DNA from: Mycobacterium sp. MBM
Lineage (GTDB): Bacteria; Actinomycetota; Actinomycetes; Mycobacteriales; Mycobacteriaceae
Length of the DNA stretch: 36,557 bases
Reading direction: 5' to 3'
NCBI GenBank assembly: GCA_021648845.1
Contig: JAKJHY010000040.1
Location: 1 to 36,557 of the forward strand
The notes under the pieces are model-generated. The model saw nothing but the letters and a program-made list of their open reading frames with translations, had not been told where the DNA came from and did no database searches. The position numbers were made by a program, and so were the translations under genes. This document shows, one piece after another, positions 23,859 through 31,988 of this stretch; positions within the stretch are counted from its first letter, which is position 1, and every line of letters begins with the position of its first letter.

Positions 23859-25103
23859 ATGACTGATCTCAGCCCAGATCCGTTCGCGCCGGCCCAGTTG
23901 GGGCCCGTGCGGCTGCGTAATCGGACCATCAAAGCGGCCACGTCGGAGGGGCGTTCCCCCGAAGGGAAGGTCACCGACGACCTGATCGCCTTCCACCGCA
24001 GTTTCGCCGAGGGCGGCGTCGGGATGACGACCGTCGCATACTGCTGCGTATCCCCGCAGGGCGCCAGCGCACCGGGGCAGATTGTGATGGATACCCACGC
24101 GGTGCCCGGTCTGCGCAAGCTCACCGATACGGTGCACGATGCCGGTGCGGCCATCTCCGCGCAGCTCGGCCACGCCGGGGTGGTCGCCCAGAAGAGGCTG
24201 ACCGGGGTAACCGCGGTGGCGCCGAGCAGGTTCGTCAATCCGACCTCGTTCGCGTATTGCCGAGAGATCCGGCGCGACGAGATCGGCACCGTCATCGATC
24301 AGTTCGGCCAGGCGGCGCAGTTCGCCGTGGACTCCGGCTTCGATGCCGTGGAGCTGCACTTCGGTCATCTGTATCTGCCGAGCTCATTTCTGAGCCCGCT
24401 GATCAACCGCCGCAAGGACGAGTACGGTGGCGATATCGACAACCGGTCCCGGCTGGTCCGCGAAATCGCCCAGCGGGTACGCGATGTCGTCGGTGACAGC
24501 ATTGCGGTGATCGCCAAGCTCGATATGGATGACGGTCTGCCGGGCAGCATCTGGATCGACGAGGCGCTACGCACCGTGCAGTTGCTGGACGCCGACGCCA
24601 ACCTGGACGCCGTCGAGCTGACCCAGGGTTCCTCGGTGTATCGACCGATGTACCTGTTCCGCGGCGACGTTCCGGTCCGCGAGTTCGCCAAGGTGATGCC
24701 GCCCATGCTGCGCCCAGGCGTACGACTGCTGGGTCGTGGCGTGATGGGCAGTTACCCCTACGAAGATCTGTACATGCTGTCTGCCGCCCGCCAGTTCGTG
24801 CCGATCATGAAGAACACCAAGCTGATCCTGCTCGGCGGTGTCACCAACCGTCAGCATGTCGAGACGGCGATACGCGAGGGCTTCGATTTCGTCGCGATGG
24901 GCCGCGCGCTGTTACGCGAACCCGATCTCGTCGACAAGATGATCGCCGAACCCGGCACGCGTAGTCGGTGCAATCACAACAACAAGTGCATGGTGACGGT
25001 TTTCGGTCGTACGCACTGCGTGCTGGATCCGCAGCAGCGCTACGGAGCGGTCGAACCGGTCCGGGCCCCGGCCATTGCCGAGGTGCGGCCGGTCACTTCG
25101 TGA
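23859..25103 (+). CDS. Old Yellow Enzyme-family NADH:flavin oxidoreductase
   Basis: A 414-aa TIM-barrel flavoenzyme: early LGPVRLRNRTIKAATSEGRS, ISAQLGHAG, then VELHFGHLYLPSSFLSPLINRRKDEYGG-DNRSRL and the FMN phosphate site ILLGGVTNRQHV plus FVAMGRALLREPDL. OYE relatives reduce activated C=C bonds of enones or dienoyl-CoAs, so a steroid enone or an unsaturated intermediate is plausible. The C-terminus carries CNHNNKC and HC, which differs from the CxxCxxxC iron-sulfur motif of 2,4-dienoyl-CoA reductases. The start at 23859 is preferred for promoter symmetry (box centre 50 bp away); a GTG at 23829 with GGGAGG upstream is the alternative. Confidence 0.85.
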   Translation: MTDLSPDPFAPAQLGPVRLRNRTIKAATSEGRSPEGKVTDDLIAFHRSFAEGGVGMTTVAYCCVSPQGASAPGQIVMDTHAVPGLRKLTDTVHDAGAAISAQLGHAGVVAQKRLTGVTAVAPSRFVNPTSFAYCREIRRDEIGTVIDQFGQAAQFAVDSGFDAVELHFGHLYLPSSFLSPLINRRKDEYGGDIDNRSRLVREIAQRVRDVVGDSIAVIAKLDMDDGLPGSIWIDEALRTVQLLDADANLDAVELTQGSSVYRPMYLFRGDVPVREFAKVMPPMLRPGVRLLGRGVMGSYPYEDLYMLSAARQFVPIMKNTKLILLGGVTNRQHVETAIREGFDFVAMGRALLREPDLVDKMIAEPGTRSRCNHNNKCMVTVFGRTHCVLDPQQRYGAVEPVRAPAIAEVRPVTS

Positions 25104-26046
25104 CGGGCCGGCTGATCACGCCGGCGAGGTAGGCGCACGCCTGGGTGCGCGCCTTCTCACAGATGTCCAGGCTCGGCATCGTCATGAAGCCGTGCACACC
25201 GCCCCCGAAGTAACGCTGCACCACCGGCACCCCGGCGCGCCGCAGGGCCTCGGCATAAGCGATTCCCTCATCGCGCAACGGATCATGACCGGCCACCACT
25301 GCCACCGTCGGTGGCAGGCCGGACAGATCCTCGGCATGCAACGGCGAGGCGTAGGGATTGGTCCGGTCGGCCACATTCGGGACGTACTGATCCCAGTACC
25401 ACCGCAGCGCAGGCAGCGGGTTGTAGTAGCCCCGACCGAACTGCCGATAGGACGGGGTGTCGAAGTCGGCGGCGATGACCGGGTACAGCAGCAATTGACC
25501 AGCCAGTCCGGGACCATGGCGGTCGCGCGCCATCAGCGCGGTGACGGCGGCCAGATTCCCCCCGGCACTGTCCCCACCGACCACCAGGGCGTCCGCGTCG
25601 TCGCCCAATTCGTCGATGTGCTCGGCAGCCCAGACCGTCGCGGCATACACGTCCTCGGCCGCATCGGGCCACTGTCCTTCTTCGGCAGCCCGTCGGTAGT
25701 GCACCGAGACCACCACCGCGGGAAGGCGGTTGGCGAAATCGCGGCACAGCCCGTCGTGGCTGTCCAGATCGCAGAAAACCCAACCGCCGCCGTGGGCGTA
25801 CACCAGCGTCGGCACGGCATGACCGACCGCGGCTTCGGGCCGGTAGATGCGCACGGTCACTGGACCACCCGGGCCGGGGATCTCACGATCCTCGACCGAA
25901 GCAACCGGCTCTGGATCGGCCACTGCCACCATTCGCGACCTGATGGCGGTACGAGCCTCGTCTCCGGTCATGGTCTGCACCGGCGGAAACCCGCCGTCCA
26001 GTGCCTCGATCATGGCGGCGATCTGGGGGTCCAACGTGTCGCTCAC
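25093..26046 (-). CDS. Alpha/beta hydrolase (HSL-type esterase)
   Basis: A 317-aa esterase with oxyanion motif AHGGGWVF (H85-G-G-G), nucleophile S160 in GGDSAGGN, a likely acid in AGHDPLRDEG and base in GVHGFM. The LAPE segment common in this family reads RAAE. It probably hydrolyses an ester or lactone; it is a second hydrolase of the same family as 10028-11008. It starts at a GTG 2 nt after the IclR stop, so the pair is one operon under IclR control. Its 3' end overlaps the convergent OYE gene by 11 bases. Confidence 0.85.
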   Translation of the reverse strand: MSDTLDPQIAAMIEALDGGFPPVQTMTGDEARTAIRSRMVAVADPEPVASVEDREIPGPGGPVTVRIYRPEAAVGHAVPTLVYAHGGGWVFCDLDSHDGLCRDFANRLPAVVVSVHYRRAAEEGQWPDAAEDVYAATVWAAEHIDELGDDADALVVGGDSAGGNLAAVTALMARDRHGPGLAGQLLLYPVIAADFDTPSYRQFGRGYYNPLPALRWYWDQYVPNVADRTNPYASPLHAEDLSGLPPTVAVVAGHDPLRDEGIAYAEALRRAGVPVVQRYFGGGVHGFMTMPSLDICEKARTQACAYLAGVISRPVTK

Positions 26047-26048
26047 GG

Positions 26049-26927
26049 TCAGGCCGGCTGCAGGGGGGAGTTGCGGATCGCCGTGTGGTTCATCGGACCC
26101 CCGCGCAGTGGACGCATCTGCTGCAGAGTCGGCGCCACCCGCATCGGGCCCCCCTCGACGGCGCGCCAGATGCCCATGGCCGCCATCCGCACTGGCGCGA
26201 CGAGTTGCTGGTCGAACTTCATCTGGCCCATGGGTCCGCACACCGATATCGCAGCGACGGCCTCGCCCGGGTCGCCTATCGGCGCTGCGACACAACCGAA
26301 TCCGGGGACCGACTCCTCGCGATCGAAGGCGACACCGTGGGAACGGACCTTCGCCAACTCGGCGGACAACTGCGCGGGCGTGGCGATGGAGTATTTGGTG
26401 CGACGGGGCAGGTTGGAGGCCGCCGAGTCGACATCCGGCGTCCCTGTGTAGGCCAGCATTGCCTTGCCGACGGCGGCGCAGTGCGCGGGCTGGCGCCCGC
26501 CGACCCGGGTCGGGATGGCGGCGGTCAGCCGGTTGCCGACCTTTTCCATGTACACCACATCGGAGCCCTCCAGCACGGCCAGGTGGACCACCAGGCCGGT
26601 AGCGGCGTGCAACTCGTGCAACATCGGAATGGCCGCCTTGTGCAGCCGGTCCTGGTGAACGGCCAGCGAACCGAGCTCGACCAATCGCATGCCCAGTTCG
26701 TAGTCACGGCCGGAGCGGCGCAGCCAGCGCAGCTGCACCAGGCGCTCGAGCATGCGGTGCGCCGAGGAGCGGGGCAGTCCGGTGCGTCGGACGATTTGGG
26801 CCAGCGTCAGGCGTCCGGGGCCGTCGAACGCGTCCAGCACGAGCGACACCCGGTCGATGACGGCGCTCGGGGTCTCGACGGCTGCCTTGGCGGCGGGTGC
26901 GAGCGGGCTTTCGACGGTCACGGTCAT
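26049..26927 (-). CDS. IclR-family transcriptional regulator
   Basis: A 292-aa IclR protein. The N-terminal winged helix has LTLAQIVRRTGLPRSSAHRMLERLVQLRWL, followed by YELGMRLVELGS. The C-terminal effector domain includes VVHLAVLEGSDVVYMEKV, PAHCAAVGKAML and the AISVCGP strand. GGAGG 6 nt before the ATG is a good ribosome site. An AT-rich promoter with an extended palindrome (26947-26984) lies directly upstream, suggesting autoregulation. It is cotranscribed with the esterase at 25093. The effector is probably a small acid or ring fragment, unknown here. Confidence 0.9.
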   Translation of the reverse strand: MTVTVESPLAPAAKAAVETPSAVIDRVSLVLDAFDGPGRLTLAQIVRRTGLPRSSAHRMLERLVQLRWLRRSGRDYELGMRLVELGSLAVHQDRLHKAAIPMLHELHAATGLVVHLAVLEGSDVVYMEKVGNRLTAAIPTRVGGRQPAHCAAVGKAMLAYTGTPDVDSAASNLPRRTKYSIATPAQLSAELAKVRSHGVAFDREESVPGFGCVAAPIGDPGEAVAAISVCGPMGQMKFDQQLVAPVRMAAMGIWRAVEGGPMRVAPTLQQMRPLRGGPMNHTAIRNSPLQPA

Positions 26928-26946
26928 CGTGGTCCTCCGGAGCTAT

Positions 26947-26984
26947 CTATATGTCTATTAGGCATATGCCTAATGGTTATATAG
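26947..26984. promoter_or_regulatory. Nested palindromic operator of the IclR gene
   Basis: A perfect 18-bp palindrome ATTAGGCATATGCCTAAT (26957-26974) is framed symmetrically by CTATAT (26947-26952) and ATATAG (26979-26984), with 4 unpaired bases on each side. All four arms share one axis between 26965 and 26966. It lies 20 bp upstream of the IclR ATG in an AT-rich island and overlaps the core promoter region, as expected for an autoregulated operator. Confidence 0.7.
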
Positions 26985-27050
26985 GAGTACCACATCGGTG
27001 TGGCTGCTGTCACATAGATCCGCTGATTCTCAGGTAGCGGAGAACGCCAG

Positions 27051-27082
27051 AAGCCGGGTTGTGCTAGCGCACAACCCGGCTT
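27051..27082 (-). terminator. Hairpin terminator after kst4D
   Basis: AAGCCGGGTTGTGC (27051-27064) and GCACAACCCGGCTT (27069-27082) are perfect 14-bp arms with a 4-nt TAGC loop. It lies 64 bp beyond the kst4D stop and ends the leftward kshB-hsaA-hsaC-kst4D run before the IclR promoter. No T-run follows. The rest of 26985-27145 shows no gene. Confidence 0.7.
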
Positions 27083-27145
27083 GACGTGGGTAGATAGGGA
27101 CGCCGCGTGGCTACTGGATCGACGCTCTCAGCGTGTCGTCCGCCA

Positions 27146-28606
27146 TCACGCCGACGCCGCGCTGCGGCCGGCCCGCCGTCCGTAAAAGCTTCCGTCTCCG
27201 AGCGATATGCCACTGGCGTAACCCCATGCGGCCAGACCAGCGGCCGACCGGCCGGCGGCGAACAGACCGGGAATCGGGTCACCGCTGACGTGGAGCACCT
27301 CGGCGTCCAGAGTCGTCGCGAGCCCGCCCAGGGTGAATCCGCCGGTGCTCTCGCGTAGATCGATGGCGCCGACAGGGGAGCCGATCGGGGTGATCCACTG
27401 CGGCTTCTTGTGCAGTAGCGGATCCTCGCCGCGCGCCGCGCCTTCGTTGTACAGCGCGACAGTGGCCTGCAGGGATCCCGGCGACAAACCGATCTCCGCC
27501 TCCAATTCGGCGACGGTATCGGCAACCCAGGTCGGTGGCCGCATCATCAGTTGCGGCGACAGCGCGGCCATCGCCTCCTCCTGGGCGGCGCCATCGATGA
27601 TCAGGTAGGCGACGTTGTCCTGGTGATACAACGTCAGCTGGCCGATGCGTCCGGGATAGGTGTCCTCGGCGACATAGCGTTGCCCGCGGCCGTTGACCAG
27701 GATTCCGCGCACCAACTGTTGTGGGTCGGCGAAGATGGCGACCTCGGTGGCATCCATATGAGCCACGTCGGCTCCGAGTGCCTGCGCCATTTGGATGGAG
27801 CGGCCGTCATGCTGCTCGATCGAGGCGGCCGGACGTCCCGCGATCCGCGGTGCGTACCGCGCCACCATTGTCTCGTTGTAGGCGAAGCTACCCGTGGCCA
27901 GCACCACGCCGCGGCGGGCCCGGATGGTGAGCTCACTGCCGTACTGGCGGGCGACGATACCGACGACGCGACCGTCGGCAGATACGATGAGCCGTTGCGC
28001 CCGAACGTCATACAGTGCCCGGGCACCCGCCGAGGTCGCCGTCTCGACGAGCGGCTTCATCAGCATGAAGCCGGCGGAGGCTTCACCCTGCTTCTTGTTC
28101 GACATCTGCGGGATGTGACCGCGCGGGGCGGGGGTGGCGATGGTGTTGAACGGGAACGCGTTTTCGCCGCCGGAGTACATCAACCCCTGGTCGCCCATCG
28201 GCTCCCAGCCGGGCTCGCCGAAGAACTCCGCCTTGAACACGACACCGCAGCCGACGAGCCAGTCGAAGTGGGCGACGCTGCCCGCGCAGTAGTCATCGAT
28301 GCGTTGCTCGTCGGCACCCGGCCCCATGGCCACCTTCAGGAAGGCAGCCATGTTGCTGATGGAATCCTCGAAACCACAGGCCTTCTGCAGCGAGGTACCA
28401 CCGCCCAGATAAATGAAGCCACCGGCCATCGACGCCGCGCCGCCCCATGAGCCGGTCCGCTCCAGCACCAGCACATCAGCCCCGGCGCGCGCGGCTTCGA
28501 CTGCCGCCGAGGCCCCCGCGACGCCGTAGCCGGCGATGACCACGTCGGCTTCGTGATCCCAGCGCAGAATCTCGGATTCCGCGACGGGGATGACATCAGC
28601 GGTCAT
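27146..28606 (-). CDS. kst4D: 3-ketosteroid Delta4-(5alpha)-dehydrogenase-like
   Basis: A 486-aa FAD enzyme close in length and pattern to Rhodococcus jostii Kst4D (489 aa from memory). The FAD fold is VVIAGYGVAGASAAVEAAR (22-40). Candidate catalytic residues are Y317 (AEDTYPGR), Y463 and S465 (AWGYASGISLGDG), matching Tyr319, Tyr466 and Ser468 of Kst4D. It would introduce the C4-C5 double bond into 5alpha-3-ketosteroids. The YPGxG motif of KstD is absent, so it is not a Delta1-dehydrogenase. The ATG at 28606 overlaps the hsaC stop (ATGA); the frame runs further upstream only as a shadow of hsaC. Confidence 0.85.
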   Translation of the reverse strand: MTADVIPVAESEILRWDHEADVVIAGYGVAGASAAVEAARAGADVLVLERTGSWGGAASMAGGFIYLGGGTSLQKACGFEDSISNMAAFLKVAMGPGADEQRIDDYCAGSVAHFDWLVGCGVVFKAEFFGEPGWEPMGDQGLMYSGGENAFPFNTIATPAPRGHIPQMSNKKQGEASAGFMLMKPLVETATSAGARALYDVRAQRLIVSADGRVVGIVARQYGSELTIRARRGVVLATGSFAYNETMVARYAPRIAGRPAASIEQHDGRSIQMAQALGADVAHMDATEVAIFADPQQLVRGILVNGRGQRYVAEDTYPGRIGQLTLYHQDNVAYLIIDGAAQEEAMAALSPQLMMRPPTWVADTVAELEAEIGLSPGSLQATVALYNEGAARGEDPLLHKKPQWITPIGSPVGAIDLRESTGGFTLGGLATTLDAEVLHVSGDPIPGLFAAGRSAAGLAAWGYASGISLGDGSFYGRRAGRSAASA

Positions 28607-29511
28607 GGGCGCATCGCAGCGGGCAGGTCGTCGACCCACTGGTGGCCCCAGTAGCTATCGGCGGTGATCTCCTCTGCGGTGTAGAAGCTCTCGTCGACTC
28701 GCATGCCCTCGGTGCCGAACTCGATGTCCCAGTCGCCCGGGGCCCGAACATAGAACGACACCATTTGGTCGTTCGTGTGCCGACCCAGTGTCGAGGACAG
28801 CTGGAAGCCGTCGCTGTTGACGCGGTCGAGCGCCTGGCCCACCGCGTCGAGGGTGTCGACCTCGACCATCAAGTGAATAAGCCCCGGATCTCGCAGTGTG
28901 GCGGCCGGGCACAGGGCAAGGCTGTGGTGCCGCTGGTTGACTCCGAGGAAGCGCACCCGAACCGGGCCGAACTCCGGCGGGACCGGCACCCGGAACGCGC
29001 CACGGGACTTGAATCCCATGACCTGGGTGTAGAAGTCGAACATGGCGGGCACGTCCAACGCCGGTAGCACCACGTGACCCAGACCCTGCGCGCCGGTGAC
29101 GAATCGGGCGCCGAACGGTGTGACAACGGGGCTGTGGTCGAGCACCGCGCCGTGGAATACCTCCAGAGAAGTCCCGGCGGGATCCTCGAACGCGATGACC
29201 TCTTCGACCCGACGACTGTCGGCCTCGGCGAGCGAGAGCTCCTTGTACGGTGTGCCCGCCGCTTCCAGTGTGCGCTTGACCTCGTCGAGGTCCGCCGAGT
29301 CGCGCACCTCCCAGCCCACGGTGACGATCTTGTCGGTGTCACCGGGGGAGACGATGATGCGTGCGGCCCGCTCGTCCATCCGCAGATAGAGGGAGTCCGG
29401 ATCGGGTCCGCTACCGGCGGCAAACCCCAAAGCGCCAAAGGCGAATTGGCGCCAGCGTGGAATATCGGTGGCCTGCACGGTGACGTAGCCCAGGCTCTTG
29501 ATCAAACCCAT
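28603..29511 (-). CDS. hsaC: Extradiol (iron-dependent) dioxygenase HsaC
   Basis: A 302-aa two-domain vicinal oxygen chelate dioxygenase. Iron ligands are H146 (GLGHVVL), H213 (LIHLMVEV) and E264 (WDIEFGT). H195 (RHHSLA), H245 (GRHTND) and Y254 fill the second sphere, numbering nearly the same as in BphC. HsaC meta-cleaves the catechol 3,4-DHSA made by HsaA/HsaB. It lies 13 bp after hsaA and overlaps kst4D, so the order hsaA-hsaC-kst4D is a coupled leftward operon. The genome probably also holds a KstR-regulated paralogue elsewhere. Confidence 0.93.
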   Translation of the reverse strand: MGLIKSLGYVTVQATDIPRWRQFAFGALGFAAGSGPDPDSLYLRMDERAARIIVSPGDTDKIVTVGWEVRDSADLDEVKRTLEAAGTPYKELSLAEADSRRVEEVIAFEDPAGTSLEVFHGAVLDHSPVVTPFGARFVTGAQGLGHVVLPALDVPAMFDFYTQVMGFKSRGAFRVPVPPEFGPVRVRFLGVNQRHHSLALCPAATLRDPGLIHLMVEVDTLDAVGQALDRVNSDGFQLSSTLGRHTNDQMVSFYVRAPGDWDIEFGTEGMRVDESFYTAEEITADSYWGHQWVDDLPAAMRP

Positions 29512-29524
29512 GTGTCGAGCTCTC

Positions 29525-30706
29525 CTAGATCATCGCCCGCAGCGGACCCTGCGGATCCACCCCGAGCGAACTGAGTGCCGACGCGTGATACACGGTGCTC
29601 GGGACGTGGATGGCATGTGCCTGCCCGACGTGGACATCGCGCCAGTACCGTTGCAGCGGCTTGTCCATCCGGGTGCCGTTACCGCCACAGCGGGCGAAGA
29701 TCTCATCGACTGCGGACACCGCACGCCACACCGCGCGGACCTGGGTGCGCCGACCGGCCGCTCGATCTTCGAACGACACCTCCTTGCCGGCGTCGACCAT
29801 GTCATAGATCCGGTCGGCGTTGGCCAGCAGTTCCTGCCGGGCGGCGTTGATGTCGGCGGCCGCCTCACCGATCGCGTACATCACGTAGGGGTCGTCCTTG
29901 ATGGCGACGCCACTGGAATTCACCCGCGAGCGCTGGTACTCCAGCGCGGCGGCCAGCGCCCCCTCGGCGATGCCGATGGTGGCCGAGGAAATGCCCAGCG
30001 GGAACATCGTCGACCAGGGCATCAGATACAGCGTCTCGGTCATCCCGGCCTCGCGCTGTGCGGTGCCGTCCATCACCTTCATGGCGTCCATGGTCCGGTA
30101 GGACGGCACGAACGCGTCCTTGACGACGACGTCCTTGGACCCGGTGCCGCGCAGGCCGACGACATCCCAGGAGTCCTCGACGATCTCGTAATCCTTGCGC
30201 GGCAGGATCATGTGCAGCATCTGCGGGGGCATCAACGGCTTGCCGTCGGCGTCCCCGATCATGGCGCCGAGGAAGATCCAGTCGCAGTGGTCGGTGCCCG
30301 AGCTGAACTGCCATCGACCATTGAAGATGTAGCCGCCGTCGACCGGCTTGGCGACACCCTGAGGTGCGTACGGGGAAGCGACCCAGGTGTCGACATCATC
30401 GGCCCAGATCTCGGCGCCAACCCGCGGGTCGGCGTAGGCGAGCTGGTATGGGTGGACGCCGACGACGCCGTTGATCCAGCCTGCGGACGGGTCGAGAGCG
30501 GCAGTCGCCATGACGGTCTCGGCGAACTCGCGCGGGTGCACCTCCATCCCGCCGTGCTTCTTCGGTTGCAGCAGCCGGATGTTGCCGAGCTGCTTCATCG
30601 TCTTGACCGTGTCATCGGTCAACTTGCCGATTTTCTCGGCTTCCTCAGCCTGTCCACGCAGTTGGTCTGCGACCTCGGCAAGACTGTCGATCACCCGTTG
30701 TGTCAT
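29525..30706 (-). CDS. hsaA: 3-HSA hydroxylase, oxygenase component HsaA
   Basis: A 393-aa flavin-dependent monooxygenase with an acyl-CoA dehydrogenase fold, one residue shorter than the M. tuberculosis HsaA I recall. Shared landmarks are RLLQPKKHGGMEVHP, WINGVVGVHPYQLAYADPR, WQFSSGTDHCDW, VVGLRGTGSKDVVVKDAFVP, MPWSTMFP and QRYWRDVHVGQAH. With reduced flavin from HsaB it converts the phenol 3-HSA to the catechol 3,4-DHSA. The start at 30706 has no ribosome site; CACCAT (30719-30714) lies 7 nt before it, suggesting a leaderless message 38 nt from the box centre at 30757. Confidence 0.94.
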   Translation of the reverse strand: MTQRVIDSLAEVADQLRGQAEEAEKIGKLTDDTVKTMKQLGNIRLLQPKKHGGMEVHPREFAETVMATAALDPSAGWINGVVGVHPYQLAYADPRVGAEIWADDVDTWVASPYAPQGVAKPVDGGYIFNGRWQFSSGTDHCDWIFLGAMIGDADGKPLMPPQMLHMILPRKDYEIVEDSWDVVGLRGTGSKDVVVKDAFVPSYRTMDAMKVMDGTAQREAGMTETLYLMPWSTMFPLGISSATIGIAEGALAAALEYQRSRVNSSGVAIKDDPYVMYAIGEAAADINAARQELLANADRIYDMVDAGKEVSFEDRAAGRRTQVRAVWRAVSAVDEIFARCGGNGTRMDKPLQRYWRDVHVGQAHAIHVPSTVYHASALSSLGVDPQGPLRAMI

Positions 30707-30751
30707 ACCTACGATGGTGGCTCCTACGCTTTCTGATACGCAGCTCCCGTC

Positions 30752-30762
30752 CCGTTCAGCGG
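30752..30762. promoter_or_regulatory. Conserved box upstream of hsaA
   Basis: CCGTTCAGCGG, preceded by TCC and followed by AAG. The centre (30757) is 51 bp from the hsaA ATG and 38 nt from CACCAT (30719-30714, minus strand). It lies in the 92-bp gap between kshB and hsaA, so hsaA-hsaC-kst4D has its own promoter. Confidence 0.6.
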
Positions 30763-30798
30763 AAGCGAATCGTGAGCACGTTCGCGGCGGCGGTGGCG

Positions 30799-31860
30799 CT
30801 AGAACTCCACCTTGACCTTGTCCGACAGCGGGCACGCCTGACACGCCAGAAACAGCCCGGCGGCGATGTCCTCCTCCTCGAGGATGCCGGCGTTTCCCAG
30901 ATCGACCTGGCCCTCAATGACGGTGGCCGCACAGGATCCGCAATTGCCTTCCCGGCACGAGTAGGGCACCTCGATCCCGGCCGCCATCATGGTGTCGACC
31001 AGATTCCGACCCACCGGCCACTTCAGGTTGTGCACCTCGCCGTCGATCGAGATTTCCGCGTCGGCGGCGTGCCCCCCGGTAGGCAGATCTTCCATCTCCA
31101 CTTCGGCGAACGGGTCGCCCTGCAGGGACTGGAACACCTCCAGATGAATGTGCTCACGCGGGATTCCGACCTGGGTCAGTGTCTCCTTGACCACTGACAT
31201 GAACGGCGCCGGCCCGCAGACGAACGATTGGTATCCCTGATAGACCCGGGCGAAGCCGCTCAGTTGGGTCATCGTGGGCAAGCCTTGGATCGACTCCAGC
31301 CAGTGCAGCACGGTCAGCCGTCCGGCGTAGCGCGCGGCGAGTTCGCGAAGTTCGGCGGCAAAGATCACCGAGGCTTCGTCGCGATTCGCGTAGCACAGCA
31401 CGGCTCGGCCAGTGCCGGCGACCAGCACCGATTTGAGGATGGACATCACCGGAGTGATGCCGCTGCCGGCAGCCCACAGGAGAAAGTCACCGTCCAGCTC
31501 GCGCGGAGTGAAGATGCCGGACGGTGGCAGTGATTCGATGATGTCGCCGACAGAGATGTTGTCGCACAACCAGTTCGATCCATACCCACCGTCGGTGCGT
31601 TTCACGGTGACCTTCGGCGCGTCGCCGGTGTGCGGAGAACTGGCCAACGAATAGCAGCGAGCGACCGAACCCGTTTGGTCGCTGGGGATGCGCAGCGTCA
31701 AGAACTGACCCGGTCGATACTCGAATCGATGTTCGTGTTCGTCTGGTACCGAGAACACCAGTGATCTGGCGTCGCGGCTCTCTTCGATCACATCGGTGAC
31801 GGTGAGAGGCACTGTACGGGGAATAGCCGCGGGACGGCTGCCGTTTTCGACGTCGCTCAT
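30799..31860 (-). CDS. kshB: 3-ketosteroid 9alpha-hydroxylase, reductase KshB
   Basis: A 353-aa class IA reductase. FAD domain motif is RCYSLASSPHTGD; the NAD domain has AAGSGITPVMSILKS and FVCGPAPFM; the C-terminal plant-type ferredoxin domain has YSCREGNCGSCAA and a distal CQACP cysteine. It passes electrons from NADH to KshA (5456-6613). The start at 31860 is favoured over 31869: CAGGAT (31873-31868) lies 7 nt before this ATG and 38 nt from the box centre at 31911. The gap to hsaA is 92 bp and contains another box. Confidence 0.93.
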   Translation of the reverse strand: MSDVENGSRPAAIPRTVPLTVTDVIEESRDARSLVFSVPDEHEHRFEYRPGQFLTLRIPSDQTGSVARCYSLASSPHTGDAPKVTVKRTDGGYGSNWLCDNISVGDIIESLPPSGIFTPRELDGDFLLWAAGSGITPVMSILKSVLVAGTGRAVLCYANRDEASVIFAAELRELAARYAGRLTVLHWLESIQGLPTMTQLSGFARVYQGYQSFVCGPAPFMSVVKETLTQVGIPREHIHLEVFQSLQGDPFAEVEMEDLPTGGHAADAEISIDGEVHNLKWPVGRNLVDTMMAAGIEVPYSCREGNCGSCAATVIEGQVDLGNAGILEEEDIAAGLFLACQACPLSDKVKVEF

Positions 31861-31905
31861 GGCCCGCATCCTGCTCGATCGTCCACCAGCTGTGTGGTGG
31901 CATTG

Positions 31906-31916
31906 CCGGTGGTTGG
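31906..31916. promoter_or_regulatory. Variant box upstream of kshB
   Basis: CCGGTGGTTGG (minus strand CCAACCACCGG, 10 of 11 identical to the box at 9986). The centre (31911) is 51 bp from the kshB ATG and 38 nt from CAGGAT (31873-31868). It is a divergent sequence supported by position. Confidence 0.4.
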
Positions 31917-31932
31917 GACGAATCTCCGATGA

Positions 31933-31943
31933 CCATTGACCGG
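31933..31943. promoter_or_regulatory. Variant box upstream of the second BVMO
   Basis: CCATTGACCGG followed by GAA. The centre (31938) is 38 nt before TAGCGT (31976-31981), which is 7 nt before the GTG at 31989. This matches the leaderless architecture elsewhere in the window and would place the box upstream of, not inside, the BVMO gene. Confidence 0.4.
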
Positions 31944-31988
31944 GAAAAGGGGGACCTCGGGACCCGCGCAGGCCCTAGCGTCTCGGTG

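Noticed and set aside
27019..27041. TCCGCT and AGCGGA half-sites separated by 12 bp
   Set aside because: The half-sites equal those of the box but the spacing is wrong and no -10 is in register.
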